Source of the DNA: Mycolicibacterium fortuitum subsp. fortuitum | GTDB taxonomy: Bacteria > Actinomycetota > Actinomycetes > Mycobacteriales > Mycobacteriaceae | Length of the DNA: 64,000 nucleotides | NCBI RefSeq assembly: GCF_022179545.1 | Contig: NZ_AP025518.1 | Coordinates: 3,224,001 to 3,288,000 of the forward strand | Reading direction: 5' to 3' | Shown here: in pieces, positions 1-8,471 of the stretch | Layout of the letters: every line of letters starts with the position of its first letter | Numbering within the stretch: position 1 is the stretch's first letter | Program-made: the position numbers and the translations under genes | Notes under the pieces: model-generated | The model's input: only the letters and a program-made list of their open reading frames with translations | Database searches by the model: none | Told to the model about the DNA's origin: nothing

Positions 1-520
1 CCACGGCAACCTCGAAGCCCTGCTCGAGCAGATCACGCAGATGCGACTCGACGCACATGTTGGCCAGCATCCCGCCCAGAATCACCGTCTTGATGCCGCG
101 CTTGCGCAACTGCAGTGTCACGTCGTTGGTCTGCGGCCCGAAAACTTTATGGGGACTGCACACCACCGTGCGTGCGTCCTCGATGTATTCCCGGAATTCG
201 GGCAGCCAGTCGGCGCCGGAACCGGCGAATCCGTCGAGTGTCAGAGGGCCGGTGCGGGCGAATGTGCCCGACTCGAACTCCGCGGATTCCAATGGGCCGT
301 TGAATTTCCAGCTGTGATCGGCGGGGTAGAAATAGTGCGGCGAGATCATCACGGTGACGTCGTGCTCCCGCGCAGCCTGGAAGATCGCGGTCATATGTGC
401 CACCGTCTCGTTCTCGGTGACGCTGTCGCCCACCACTGACCAGTTACGACCCTGCGGACTCAACACGTCGATCTGAGGGTCGATAAACAGCACTGCGGTA
501 CTGCGTTTGTCGATCTGCAT
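1..520 (-). CDS. cysteine hydrolase (isochorismatase-like), C-terminus cut by window edge
   Basis: Read from the complement, the ATG at 520-518 opens a frame beginning MQIDKRSTAVLFIDPQIDVL, typical of isochorismatase-like cysteine hydrolases (beta strand with the catalytic Asp, here FIDPQ near residue 14). The motif GGMLANMCVESH near residue 155 carries the family's nucleophile Cys after a small-residue turn, and a Lys sits in the expected middle position (SPHKVFGPQTND). About 173 residues are visible and the end lies beyond base 1. The family hydrolyses C-N or C-O bonds of small amides or enol ethers, and the substrate here is unknown. It is divergent from the HxlR gene at 656, with 135 bases between them, so that regulator probably controls it. 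Confidence 0.85.
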   Translation of the reverse strand, partial: MQIDKRSTAVLFIDPQIDVLSPQGRNWSVVGDSVTENETVAHMTAIFQAAREHDVTVMISPHYFYPADHSWKFNGPLESAEFESGTFARTGPLTLDGFAGSGADWLPEFREYIEDARTVVCSPHKVFGPQTNDVTLQLRKRGIKTVILGGMLANMCVESHLRDLLEQGFEVAV

Positions 521-655
521 CGGCTCTCCCTGTCGGTGTGCTTGCCGTGATCGTAGGAGTGCGGTGCCGGTTTCCCGCAAGGTCCCCTACTGTCCTTGCG
601 GGAAGCATTGCCGGTCACGGGTGGTTTCATCCGGAATTGAGCAGAAGGAGCAGCT

Positions 656-1045
656 ATGGCAAGACCTTGCCCGACCGGGCGTCACGACGAACACAATGTC
701 TATGCCGAGAACTGCCCGTGTCGGGCATTGTTGGATCTGATCTCCAACAAGTGGTCGGCTCTGGTTATCGGGATGCTCGATGAGCGTAGCGCCGTGCGTT
801 TTTCGGAATTGCAGGCCGCACTGCCCGGAGTGGGCTCGAAGATGTTGACCCAAACACTGCGGAGGCTGGAGGCCGCCTCGTTGGTGGAGCGCAGCGTCTA
901 CGCCGAGGTACCACCGCGGGTCGAGTACACCCTGTCCGAACTCGGCCGCAGTGCGGCGGTGCCGCTCGGCCAGATTCGGGCTTGGGCCGAGGAACACATC
1001 GACCAGGTGGAGTTCCTCAATCGAAAGTGGTCGGAGCAAAACTGA
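656..1045 (+). CDS. HxlR-family winged-helix transcriptional regulator
   Basis: This is a 129-residue protein with the HxlR layout: an N-terminal Cys cluster (C5, C20, C22 in NCPCRALLDLI), the conserved NKWSALVIGML helix, and a winged helix (about 45-85) with FSELQAALPGVGSKMLTQTLRRLE followed by the wing leading to EYTLSELGRS. Length matches the family (about 100-140). An AAGGAG ribosome site lies just before the ATG. HxlR proteins bind as dimers, often next to the divergent gene they regulate, and several sense reactive small molecules through Cys. The natural target is the cysteine hydrolase starting at 520 on the other strand. I see no clear palindrome in the 521-655 spacer. Confidence 0.88.
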   Translation: MARPCPTGRHDEHNVYAENCPCRALLDLISNKWSALVIGMLDERSAVRFSELQAALPGVGSKMLTQTLRRLEAASLVERSVYAEVPPRVEYTLSELGRSAAVPLGQIRAWAEEHIDQVEFLNRKWSEQN

Positions 1046-1302
1046 CCGACAGTATTACGGGAGGGATCTGGGTGTCGGCGGGACGTCGCAGGCATGATGA
1101 GCCTGGACACTCCTGCGGCTCTCGGACAGTCGGACTGGCTGTCGAAGGGTTTGTTCACCAGACGCAAATAACGGATCACGGTCACGCTTTGCAGGTGCAG
1201 GCGCTCCTTGCGTAACGCCACGAGAAATATGTGACTCCTGACGCGGTGGGAAAGGCACGAGGTAGAGCCAAACAAGCGCGAACTTGTCGTCTAGCGAGGT
1301 AC

Positions 1303-2769
1303 TCAACTCAGTAAGTCCAGTCTTGTGGCCATGTATCTGGCATAGGTCGTAGCTGATGCTCGGGCGTGGGCCTCGAGCGTCTGTGGGTTGTAGCCGAGCG
1401 TTTCGGCGAGGATGGCGATGGGTGTGGTCTGTGTGAGCTCGTTGAGGGTGCCGAGGCGTGCTTCGAGCGCGGCAAGCACGGGGCGAAGTCGCGTTCGCAA
1501 GTGCGTCGGGGTGAGATGAGTACCGGGCCGGTGCCCGCGAAACACCCAGGGCGAGTTGGGATGTGCAGCGGTTTGCCCGTTGTAGTTGGCAGCTGCCAGT
1601 ATTCGGATTGGTTCATCAAGCGGCGTCGGCATTTCGATCGGAATACCGGCGAGATCGACGAAGACCGATTCCGCTGCGATGGTTATCCTGTCCCAGGTGA
1701 GCGCAGCGATGTTTTCGGCGCGTTGGGCGAACACGATGATCAGGATGGCGGCGAACCGGTCACGCGGGTGCATCGTCTGCTGATGGACGACTTTCTCGAT
1801 GACAGCGTTCTGCTCTCCAATCGGTAAGCGCGGGGCGGTTCCGCGCCGGTGTGGTGTCACTTCGAGATCAGAGGCGACGAGCTTGGTTGCGATGGCCCAC
1901 CGGATGAACCGGACGATGTGTTCGCGGGTGGTCGGGCCACTGGCCTGCCACAGGTCGATGTGCGATTGGGTCGGTAGCTCGATCGAGATTGCATGCTCAG
2001 CGGTCAGCCAGTTGCAGAACTCGATTGTGACGGTCACTGTCTGCTTGGCGCGTTGAAACGCCGAGTCGGTAACAGTCGCCATTGAGCGCAGGCGCTTTTC
2101 GAGGCCCCAGCGAATGAACCTGGCCATCACTTTCTGGTGCTCGTCAGTGGTGATGCGCTGCTGTGCGGCTGCCGCCCAACTTTGGAACGTCGCCAACCGC
2201 TCATCACGTGCAGGAAGAGCCTTGTGTTCCACGAGGAAGCTGCGAATGTAGTTCGTTGTCTTTCCCAGCGGGAACTGGTCCATGATCTCATGGGTGACCG
2301 TCGCGTGGCGGGCGAGTTCGCGCAGGGCCTGGTCGACGTGTTTTTGACGGATCCATGTCAGGCCACTGTTGGCGCGGGGCATCGCGGTCAGCGCATCGAC
2401 GATCACCTGCAGCTGAGGAGCGATGACACCTGTGTCGGGGTTAGTCAGGAGGCGAGTCGCGGTATCTCCAAGCACGCAGCGTTGGCATCGCCCGCCGCTA
2501 TAGAGTTCGGCTTCGGCGCCGCAGGCAATGCAGTCCACGTTGAGCGTAACCCCGCTGCATGGCCGACAGGCGGGCCGGCCGTTGACGATGCCAGGAAGCA
2601 CACCCTCGTGGCCGCATGCACAGATCCCAACCGTTCGTTTGGCAGCCTGGTAGCAGTAACCGCACAAGGATTCTCCAGGCCAGTTCGCTACCAGCTGATA
2701 GTGGCCACGGCACCGATCACATCTGACCGGCCACAGCTGAGGGGCTTCAGGTTTACGGGGACGGGCCAT
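1303..2769 (-). CDS. zinc-ribbon recombinase-like protein, third member of mobile trio
   Basis: This 488-residue protein has two parts. The first about 100 residues hold a string of CxxC pairs (VRCDRCRGHY, LCGYCY, ICACG, CRPCSG, VDCIACG, RCQRC), i.e. several zinc ribbons. The rest looks like a diverged tyrosine-recombinase fold: a helical core-binding part, then FAQRAENIAALTWDRI resembling the first catalytic Arg box and a C-terminal LAETLGYNPQTLEAHARASATTYARYM resembling the LGH...Y box without the normal HxxR spacing. The ATG overlaps the end of the XRE gene by 17 bases, so translation is coupled (AGGA five bases ahead). It probably acts with the recombinase at 3102-4223 in moving the element. 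An enzymatic role is unproven because catalytic residues are degenerate. Confidence 0.6.
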   Translation of the reverse strand: MARPRKPEAPQLWPVRCDRCRGHYQLVANWPGESLCGYCYQAAKRTVGICACGHEGVLPGIVNGRPACRPCSGVTLNVDCIACGAEAELYSGGRCQRCVLGDTATRLLTNPDTGVIAPQLQVIVDALTAMPRANSGLTWIRQKHVDQALRELARHATVTHEIMDQFPLGKTTNYIRSFLVEHKALPARDERLATFQSWAAAAQQRITTDEHQKVMARFIRWGLEKRLRSMATVTDSAFQRAKQTVTVTIEFCNWLTAEHAISIELPTQSHIDLWQASGPTTREHIVRFIRWAIATKLVASDLEVTPHRRGTAPRLPIGEQNAVIEKVVHQQTMHPRDRFAAILIIVFAQRAENIAALTWDRITIAAESVFVDLAGIPIEMPTPLDEPIRILAAANYNGQTAAHPNSPWVFRGHRPGTHLTPTHLRTRLRPVLAALEARLGTLNELTQTTPIAILAETLGYNPQTLEAHARASATTYARYMATRLDLLS

Positions 2770-3109
2770 CGTCGTCCTGGACGATCCGGATCCGTTTGGC
2801 TACAGGCTTTCCCGGCGTGATGCCGAGGTCGCTGGGGCGGGGGGCGTTGGCCGATTTGGCGGCTTGCATCTCAACGTAGGGCTCAAACAGGTCGTTGGGT
2901 GTGCAGTCGAAGATGTCGCAGAGCGCGGCAAAGGTCCGCGACGGAATGCGTTGGGGTTCGCCGGTGACGAGACGGTAGACCTGGGCGTCGGACAGGTTGA
3001 TGCCGCGCGATCTGAGCAGTGGCCGTAGCTCTGTGGACTTCCACAAATTGTGGGCAGCCATTACGCGGCGTAGATGCCAATGGAAGCCGATGCGGCGTTG
3101 TTCAGCCAC
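2753..3109 (-). CDS. XRE-family helix-turn-helix protein of mobile trio
   Basis: A 118-residue reading starts at GTG 3109, preferred over the TTG at 3139 because GGAGGA lies six bases upstream of the GTG. The N-terminal half is an HTH_3/XRE fold (HWHLRRVMAAHN, then LRSRGINLSDAQVYRLVTGEPQRIPSRTFAALCDIFDCTPNDLFEP), where NLSDAQVYRL is the recognition-helix region. The tail is basic (KPVAKRIRI). The start overlaps the stop of the recombinase by 8 bases and the end overlaps the next gene by 17, so the three are one operon. It probably autoregulates the operon or acts as an accessory DNA-binding factor. Confidence 0.8.
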   Translation of the reverse strand: MAEQRRIGFHWHLRRVMAAHNLWKSTELRPLLRSRGINLSDAQVYRLVTGEPQRIPSRTFAALCDIFDCTPNDLFEPYVEMQAAKSANAPRPSDLGITPGKPVAKRIRIVQDDDGPSP

Positions 3110-4223
3110 CGGAGTCCTCCATTCGGATTCGTCGGGCAATCATCTGTTGAATGGCCTTCTGTTTGAAGTCCGACCCCACCGAGGTGTACAGCGATGTGGT
3201 CGATGCGAACGAGTGTCCGAGCTGTTCCTGTACGAACAGCGGATCGTAGCCCGCCTCGATCAGGTGGGTGGTGAAGGAGTGTCGTAGTGCGTGCAGGCTC
3301 AATTCTGTTGGCAGACCGGCTCGTTCACGAAATCCTGTGAACGATCGGCCCAGTGCGTTGAGAGTCAACCTGGCGCCGCGTTCGCTGGGCCATAACGCGG
3401 GGGAGCGGTCGGAGGTAGCGAACAGCTGACGACCTTCAGTGCACCAGTATTCCAAAAGCTCAACAACCCAAGAGAATTCGGGCGCAGTGAGAACGGTGCG
3501 CCGGCGCGGTCCGGAGCCTTTCGTGCCTTTGGCCCATCGGACGGTCATCGCGCCGTAGTTGCCGAAGCGCGGCACGTGCGGATTGGGCCCGAAGTCTGTC
3601 AGGTCCAGCATGACCAGTTCACGTCGGCGCAGTCCGTAGGCGTAGCCAACCTTGAACGCTGTTGAATCGCGCAGGGCTGTCATCCAGCGTTTCGACCCCG
3701 TTCGGTACGCTTCATCGACAAAATCGTCCACGACGTCAAAGAAGTGTTGCAACTCGGCCTTGGTGAAAGCGCGTCGTTTCGGCGGGACGGCGTCGTCGGT
3801 GGTGTGCTGTGGCGTGTTCCATTCAAAGCAGATCTGTGATGGAACGTCACCGAACTGTTTCTCGCAGAAAGATACCCATCCGTATCGGTTGTCGCTGACA
3901 TAAGAACAGAACATCGAAATCATGTTGCTGTAGGACCGCAATGTGGTCAGCGCGATCGGGCTGTCTTGGGAACGCAGGTCAGCCAAGAACTGGTCGGCGT
4001 CGATTGGCCGCCACCGCCACGGATACTCGTTGGTGAATTCGACGAATCGAGATATGAGCCGGCCGCGGGCTTTGATCGTATTGACGTCGAGCCCTCGGGC
4101 CAGCATCTGAGCCCGCCAGCCATCAATCATCGCGTTGAACACCGCTTCATCGGCCCGCAGTAGCGAAACATCCGGCAGACCACCGTCGAAGCTCGCAACG
4201 TTTTCGCCTAACGTTCGAATCAT
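3102..4223 (-). CDS. tyrosine-type site-specific recombinase/integrase
   Basis: 373 residues. The N-terminal SAM-like core-binding domain (about 30-130) is followed by a catalytic domain with the full set of boxes: Arg in YAYGLRRRELVMLDL, HxxR in LHALRHSFTTHL, the LGH box (VQEQLGHSFASTT) and the nucleophile Tyr in SLYTSVG. Catalysis therefore appears intact. It leads a three-gene overlapping operon (recombinase, XRE, zinc-ribbon recombinase-like). The layout recalls recombinase-trio and Tn554-type elements but with a regulator as the middle gene. The ATG at 4223 sits inside an imperfect inverted repeat (AATCA...TGATT, 4218-4236) that could be an operator or crossover site. Element boundaries are not evident. 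Confidence 0.9.
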   Translation of the reverse strand: MIRTLGENVASFDGGLPDVSLLRADEAVFNAMIDGWRAQMLARGLDVNTIKARGRLISRFVEFTNEYPWRWRPIDADQFLADLRSQDSPIALTTLRSYSNMISMFCSYVSDNRYGWVSFCEKQFGDVPSQICFEWNTPQHTTDDAVPPKRRAFTKAELQHFFDVVDDFVDEAYRTGSKRWMTALRDSTAFKVGYAYGLRRRELVMLDLTDFGPNPHVPRFGNYGAMTVRWAKGTKGSGPRRRTVLTAPEFSWVVELLEYWCTEGRQLFATSDRSPALWPSERGARLTLNALGRSFTGFRERAGLPTELSLHALRHSFTTHLIEAGYDPLFVQEQLGHSFASTTSLYTSVGSDFKQKAIQQMIARRIRMEDSGG

Positions 4224-4606
4224 TCATTAAGTGATTGAAACGTACGCCGACCTCGGCGCTTCTGCAACCGATTCGCGAATACCGGTCGGCGCAGACGGGT
4301 GGGTTTTGCGTCTACACCAGGCCCGACTGTCGCTTTGCAGACAAACGCTGCTGCGCCGCATCGGGGAACTGTAGTGCGTCGATCATGTGAAACGAGCTGG
4401 GCCCGCTTTTTGCAGTTGTTCGCGGTCGCGTTGTGCCTGCATTGCGTCGAGACATCGAAAAGGTTACGGATTGGAGCTTGTGAGTCCGGGGCCATGCGCT
4501 GCACGAGCGGACCCGAGGCGGCAGTCCGATGCGCGCGTGGGCGGGCCGCGTCGGGTGGGGCATTGCCGCCCATCGCGGGCCGCGACCTTCTGCGCCGATC
4601 ACGTTC
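4224..4606. other. 383-base gene-poor stretch upstream of recombinase operon
   Basis: No supported gene. Short frames in both directions lack ribosome sites and known motifs. It should contain the promoter of the recombinase operon and possibly one end of the mobile element. No terminal inverted repeat matching the 1046-1302 spacer was found by eye. Confidence 0.5.
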
Positions 4607-5380
4607 CTAGATGTACATGCCGCCGTTGACGCCGATCACCTGTCCGGTGATGTAGGAGCCGCCGTCGGAGCAGAGGAAGGCGACGGTAGCGGCGATGTCG
4701 TCGGGAGTGCCGTTGCGTCGCAACGGGACCATGCTGGCTAGGATGTCGAGATCTGGCACGGTGCCGACCTTCACGCCGGCGTGTGCCATCGGGGTGTCGA
4801 CGACAGACGGAGGGATGGTGTTGACCGTAATGCCTTGGGGTGCAAGTTCATACGCCAGGGCTTTGGTCAGCGCGATCACTCCGCCTTTGGATGCGACGTA
4901 GTGGGCGCGTTCCGGTGCGCCGGATTGAGCGCTGGAGGATGAGATGGTGACAATGCGTCCCCAGCCGGCGGCTTGCATATCCGGTACTGCGGCCTGGATG
5001 CAAGTGAAGGTGCCGGTCAGGTTGACCGCGATGAGCCGGTCCCATTGCTCGGGGGTGATCTCGGTGACAGGCACAGGAACGCCCACGTCGATACCAGCGC
5101 TGGTGACCACGATGGTGATGCTGCCGAGCTCGGCGCGAACGCGGGCGATGGACTCATGGACCGATTGCCGGTCGGTCACGTCGACTTCGATGCCGATTAT
5201 CTGAGCCCCGCCGGAGCAAAGGTCGGCTGCGACGCCACGTACCAGGTCGCCTTGGCGGTCCAGCAGGGCAACCGCGTGTCCAGCCTTGGCCAGGTGCGCT
5301 GCCACTGCCGGGCCGATGCCTGAGGCGCCGCCGGTAACCACGGCAACGCGGCGTATGGCGGGGTCGAGCTCCTGGCTCAT
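4607..5380 (-). CDS. short-chain dehydrogenase/reductase (SDR)
   Basis: 257 residues from the ATG at 5380, preceded by AGGAG with 8 bases spacing; an upstream in-frame ATG at 5449 lacks this. Classical SDR landmarks are present: cofactor loop VVTGGASGIG near residue 16, D-V-T acidic turn, catalytic Ser in TISSSSAQSG, YVASKGG (Tyr and Lys), and the C-terminal GQVIGVNGGMYI. One variation is SAGIDVG in place of NNAG. It reversibly oxidises an alcohol or reduces a ketone with NAD(P). It lies downstream of the TetR gene on the same strand, and a TAGGC palindrome (5475-5490) between the two should be its operator, so it belongs to the same regulon as the P450 at 6230. Confidence 0.9.
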   Translation of the reverse strand: MSQELDPAIRRVAVVTGGASGIGPAVAAHLAKAGHAVALLDRQGDLVRGVAADLCSGGAQIIGIEVDVTDRQSVHESIARVRAELGSITIVVTSAGIDVGVPVPVTEITPEQWDRLIAVNLTGTFTCIQAAVPDMQAAGWGRIVTISSSSAQSGAPERAHYVASKGGVIALTKALAYELAPQGITVNTIPPSVVDTPMAHAGVKVGTVPDLDILASMVPLRRNGTPDDIAATVAFLCSDGGSYITGQVIGVNGGMYI

Positions 5381-5474
5381 CGATGCGCTCCTGAAGATGG
5401 GGGTCCGCTGCGTTCTGAGCGGCGAGCGTGACCGCGCGACGGTCGGCACATTTCGGCCGTTCCGAAAAGATATG

Positions 5475-5490
5475 TTAGGCGAGCGCCTAA
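5475..5490. promoter_or_regulatory. palindromic operator 1, probable TetR site
   Basis: TTAGGC-GAGC-GCCTAA is a perfect 6-bp-arm palindrome overlapping the stop codon of the TetR gene, ahead of the SDR. A 16-base copy with the same core occurs at 6172-6187 in front of the P450 operon. Two copies flanking a TetR gene, each upstream of a catabolic gene, is the usual sign of a TetR operator. Binding is inferred. Confidence 0.7.
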
Positions 5491-6071
5491 CGCAATGGTG
5501 TCTCGAGCCGTCCCAAATATTGGTGGACGAGGTCGATGGTCTGCTGATGGCCGGTAGTGATGCCGAGGCCGGTTTCGATAACCAGCAACCGCCCGATGGC
5601 CGCGATGAGCACGGAGATGACTTCAGCCGGTAACGGTTGGTCGGCTTGGTGATCGCGCAGGATGTAGGTCAGCGCGGCGACCTGGGCCTCGCGGAAGGCT
5701 TGTGCGCCGGCGGCGAGTTCGGCGCGGATCTCCTTGCGGTGGTTTCCCAGGGCCATGAACTCCATGATCAGTTGCACGCCACGCGGGTCTACCGTCATAT
5801 CCCACAGCGCATGCAGTGGCCTTTCGGTGGTCAGGGCGCGGCGCTGCACATCGAGGCTGGTTTGCGTGCCGCGTTTGAGGACCGCCAGGTAGAGGTCGTC
5901 CATGGTCGGGAAGTAGTAATACACGACCGCTCGCTGGACGCCGACCTTTTCCGCGACGCGGCGCGAGGTGGCGGCGGCGTAACCCTCGTCGAGCATGATC
6001 TCCGCGCACGCGTCGAGCAGCTTCTCGCGGGTGCCGGTGTCGCGCTTGCCGGCTCGGTTCGGTGTGGCCAT
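5487..6071 (-). CDS. TetR-family transcriptional repressor
   Basis: 194 residues from the ATG at 6071 (AAGGA upstream; a further in-frame ATG at 6116 is possible). The N-terminal HTH (about residues 15-60) reads REKLLDACAEIMLDEGYAA then TSRRVAEKVGVQRAVVYYYFPTMDDLYLAVL, the standard TetR recognition helix ending in YYYF. The C-terminal ligand domain is helical and not specific. It is divergent from the P450 operon and upstream of an SDR on its own strand. The paired palindromes at 5475-5490 and 6172-6187 suggest it represses both units and itself, with release by a pathway substrate or CoA ester. Confidence 0.9.
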   Translation of the reverse strand: MATPNRAGKRDTGTREKLLDACAEIMLDEGYAAATSRRVAEKVGVQRAVVYYYFPTMDDLYLAVLKRGTQTSLDVQRRALTTERPLHALWDMTVDPRGVQLIMEFMALGNHRKEIRAELAAGAQAFREAQVAALTYILRDHQADQPLPAEVISVLIAAIGRLLVIETGLGITTGHQQTIDLVHQYLGRLETPLR

Positions 6072-6171
6072 TGTGTCGTCCGTCCTTGGCGCCGGTGGTG
6101 GCGCCACGCTGTTCATCCGCCGGTCTTGACCGTCGTCGTGACGGGTGCTAAGCATATGCCAGTCCATTTTC

Positions 6172-6187
6172 CTAGGCGAGTGCCTAA
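6172..6187. promoter_or_regulatory. palindromic operator 2, probable TetR site
   Basis: CTAGGC-GAGT-GCCTAA differs from operator 1 in two positions only. It lies in the divergent spacer between the TetR gene and the P450 gene, 43 bases ahead of the P450 start, where it can block both promoters. Confidence 0.7.
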
Positions 6188-6229
6188 TAAAAGCTGCGGG
6201 CTGTCACAGTCGCACGGCGTGGAGGTGTC

Positions 6230-7498
6230 ATGACGAACAGCGTGGACAAGGCGGACATCTTCACCAGCGAAGAGGTCATCAACGATCCGTATTCCTATTT
6301 CGACGAGCTGCGGTCCCGTTGTCCGATCCACGAGATCGCGCAACCGGGCGTGTTGGCGGTCACCGGATACGACGAGGCAGTCGCGGTGTACCGCAACGAT
6401 GCGGCGTTTTCCTCGTGCAATGCGATGGGCGGACCGTTTCCCCCCTTCCCGGTGGAGCCGGGCACCGACGACATCACTGATGCGGTGCAGGCCAACCGTG
6501 AGCATTGGGTCTTTCACGAGTTCATGGTCACCAAGGATGGTGCCGACCACGATGCCGAGCGGAGTCTGTTGCGCCGCTTGATGACTCCGAAACGGCTGAA
6601 AGAGAACGAGGACCAGATGGCGGGCATGGCAGATGCCTGCATCGACGCATTCATCGGCGACGGCCGGTTCGAGGTGGTCCAGGATTACGGAAAGCCGTTC
6701 ACCACCATGGTGATTGCCGATCTGCTCGGTGTACCCGCCGAGGATCGCGACCACTTCCGCAAAATTTTCACCGGGCAACACGTGGCGACCCTGGGCGGCG
6801 ATTCGCCGCTGCCGGAGAACCCGTTGGAGTACATGTACGAGACGTTCGGCAGCTACATCGAGGAACGGCGCCGGCAGCCGCGCGAGGATGTCCTGACCGC
6901 ACTCGCGACGTCGACGTACCCGGACGGGACGCTGCCTGACACGGAATCGATCGTACGGCTGGCCACTTTCCTGTTCGGTGCCGGGCAAGATACTTCGGCG
7001 CGGCTGATGGCGTCGTCGTTGCGGTTCCTGGCCGAGGATCAGGATCTGCAGGCGGCGCTGCGCGCTGACCGGGGCAGAATCCCCGAGTTCGTCGAGGAGG
7101 TTTTGCGGTTGGAAAGCCCCACCATGAGCGATTTCCGGATGACCCAGAAGACGACCTGCGTGGGTGGCGTGGATATTCCGGCGGGCACCACGATCATGTT
7201 GCATCCCGGCGCGTCCAACCGGGATCCTCGTAAGTTCCCCGAGCCCGAGAAGTTTCGGTTGGATCGCGAAAACGTGCGCGAACACATCGCTTTCGGGCGC
7301 GGTGTCCATTCCTGCCCCGGCGGACCGCTGGCCCGCGCCGAAGGACGGGTGACCATCGAACGCTTCCTGGACCGCACCACCAGCCTCACGCTGTCCGAGG
7401 AACATCACGGCCCCGAGGGCGCCCGGACGTTCCGTCACGATCCGACCTACATCATTCGCGGACTGACGGATCTGCATCTGTGCTTCACCGCAGTATGA
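6230..7498 (+). CDS. cytochrome P450 monooxygenase
   Basis: 422 residues, ATG with GGAGG five bases ahead. P450 signatures are complete: I-helix FGAGQDTSARL (about 250), ExxR in EEVLRLESP, and the heme loop FGRGVHSCPGGPLAR with ligand Cys362. It is a soluble bacterial class I P450 that needs ferredoxin and reductase, and none is encoded beside it. The SPTMSDFRM segment and the acidic dipeptide before Thr in the I-helix are compatible with ordinary oxygen activation. It is the first gene of a plus-strand operon with TauD, SDR, CMD-like and LLM genes under the TetR operator at 6172. It probably hydroxylates the pathway's starting compound, which is unknown. Confidence 0.93.
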   Translation: MTNSVDKADIFTSEEVINDPYSYFDELRSRCPIHEIAQPGVLAVTGYDEAVAVYRNDAAFSSCNAMGGPFPPFPVEPGTDDITDAVQANREHWVFHEFMVTKDGADHDAERSLLRRLMTPKRLKENEDQMAGMADACIDAFIGDGRFEVVQDYGKPFTTMVIADLLGVPAEDRDHFRKIFTGQHVATLGGDSPLPENPLEYMYETFGSYIEERRRQPREDVLTALATSTYPDGTLPDTESIVRLATFLFGAGQDTSARLMASSLRFLAEDQDLQAALRADRGRIPEFVEEVLRLESPTMSDFRMTQKTTCVGGVDIPAGTTIMLHPGASNRDPRKFPEPEKFRLDRENVREHIAFGRGVHSCPGGPLARAEGRVTIERFLDRTTSLTLSEEHHGPEGARTFRHDPTYIIRGLTDLHLCFTAV

Positions 7499-7637
7499 GC
7501 ACGCCGATACTGCGAGTGCGAATCGATCGCCACTCTGCGAAGGGCACGGATTCGGGCTGTGGCCGCGGCATGCCCCCGCCAAGCCATCGCCGTTTTGACG
7601 AGGCCGTCTCCACCAACTCTGGCACCAAGGAGTGACC

Positions 7638-8471
7638 ATGACCATCGCCACGACTCCCATCTCCGACGCGATCGGCGTCGAGGTCACCGGCTACACCACC
7701 GCCGACTTCCTCGACCCCGGTGCAGCACAGCACTGCCACGTGCTACTGGAGCGCCACGGCGTCGTCGTCTACCGCGAAGCCCATATCAGTGACCCAGACC
7801 TGGTCGCGTTCTCCCGCGCACTCGGTGAGGTCGTCGTGGCAGGCGCCGGAGGGCATCCCGACTATCCTGAAATCTCCCCGGTCACCCTCGATCCGAGTAG
7901 GAGCGCGCTGGCCGGACTGCGTCGCAGCACCATCTTCTGGCACACCGACGGCCTGACCGATCAGGTCCCGCAGAAGGCGACCCTGCTGACCGCCCGGGAG
8001 GTCGCCGACGAGGGTGGCGACACCGAATTCGCCAACACTTACGCCGCTTTCGAAGCGCTGCCCGCCGACAGGCGGGTCGAACTCGAGAGCTACCGGGTCG
8101 TGCACAGCGTCGCGGCGTCACAGTTGCTGCTGACCCCAGACCCGACCCCGGAGCAAGCGGCCAAATGGGATCGTGCTCCGTCGCGTGAGCATCCTCTGGT
8201 GTGGCAGCGCCGAGACGGCCGCAAGTCGTTGCTCATCGGCGCCACTGCCGGCCAGATCGTGGGGATGGACCCTGAGCGCAGCCGCGGACTGCTCGACGAG
8301 GTCCTCGACTGGGCCACCCAGCCGCAGTTCGTCCTGCGCCACCACTGGAGCGTCGGGGATCTGGTGGTCTGGGACAACACCGGCATGCTGCACCGCGCCA
8401 TACCCTACGAACCGACCTCCCGACGGCTGATGCATCGCACCACACTCGTCGGCGAGGAAGCGATTGCATGA
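7638..8471 (+). CDS. TauD/TfdA-family 2-oxoglutarate-dependent dioxygenase
   Basis: 277 residues from the ATG at 7638, preceded by AAGGAG at 7627-7632 (a GTG at 7632 overlaps that site and is less likely). The iron-binding triad is visible as HTD (H102, D104, in FWHTDGL) and the distal His in WDNTGMLHRAIPY (H252), followed by the Arg-rich TSRRLMHRTTL that holds 2-oxoglutarate. Such enzymes hydroxylate unactivated carbons with Fe(II), O2 and 2-oxoglutarate. The gene overlaps the next SDR by ATGA, which supports co-translation. A second oxygenase right behind the P450 suggests sequential oxidation of one scaffold. Confidence 0.9.
   Translation: MTIATTPISDAIGVEVTGYTTADFLDPGAAQHCHVLLERHGVVVYREAHISDPDLVAFSRALGEVVVAGAGGHPDYPEISPVTLDPSRSALAGLRRSTIFWHTDGLTDQVPQKATLLTAREVADEGGDTEFANTYAAFEALPADRRVELESYRVVHSVAASQLLLTPDPTPEQAAKWDRAPSREHPLVWQRRDGRKSLLIGATAGQIVGMDPERSRGLLDEVLDWATQPQFVLRHHWSVGDLVVWDNTGMLHRAIPYEPTSRRLMHRTTLVGEEAIA

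Noticed and set aside
6113..7687. 524-codon minus-strand frame
   Set aside because: Antisense shadow of the P450 gene; high-GC codon bias keeps the opposite strand open. No family similarity.
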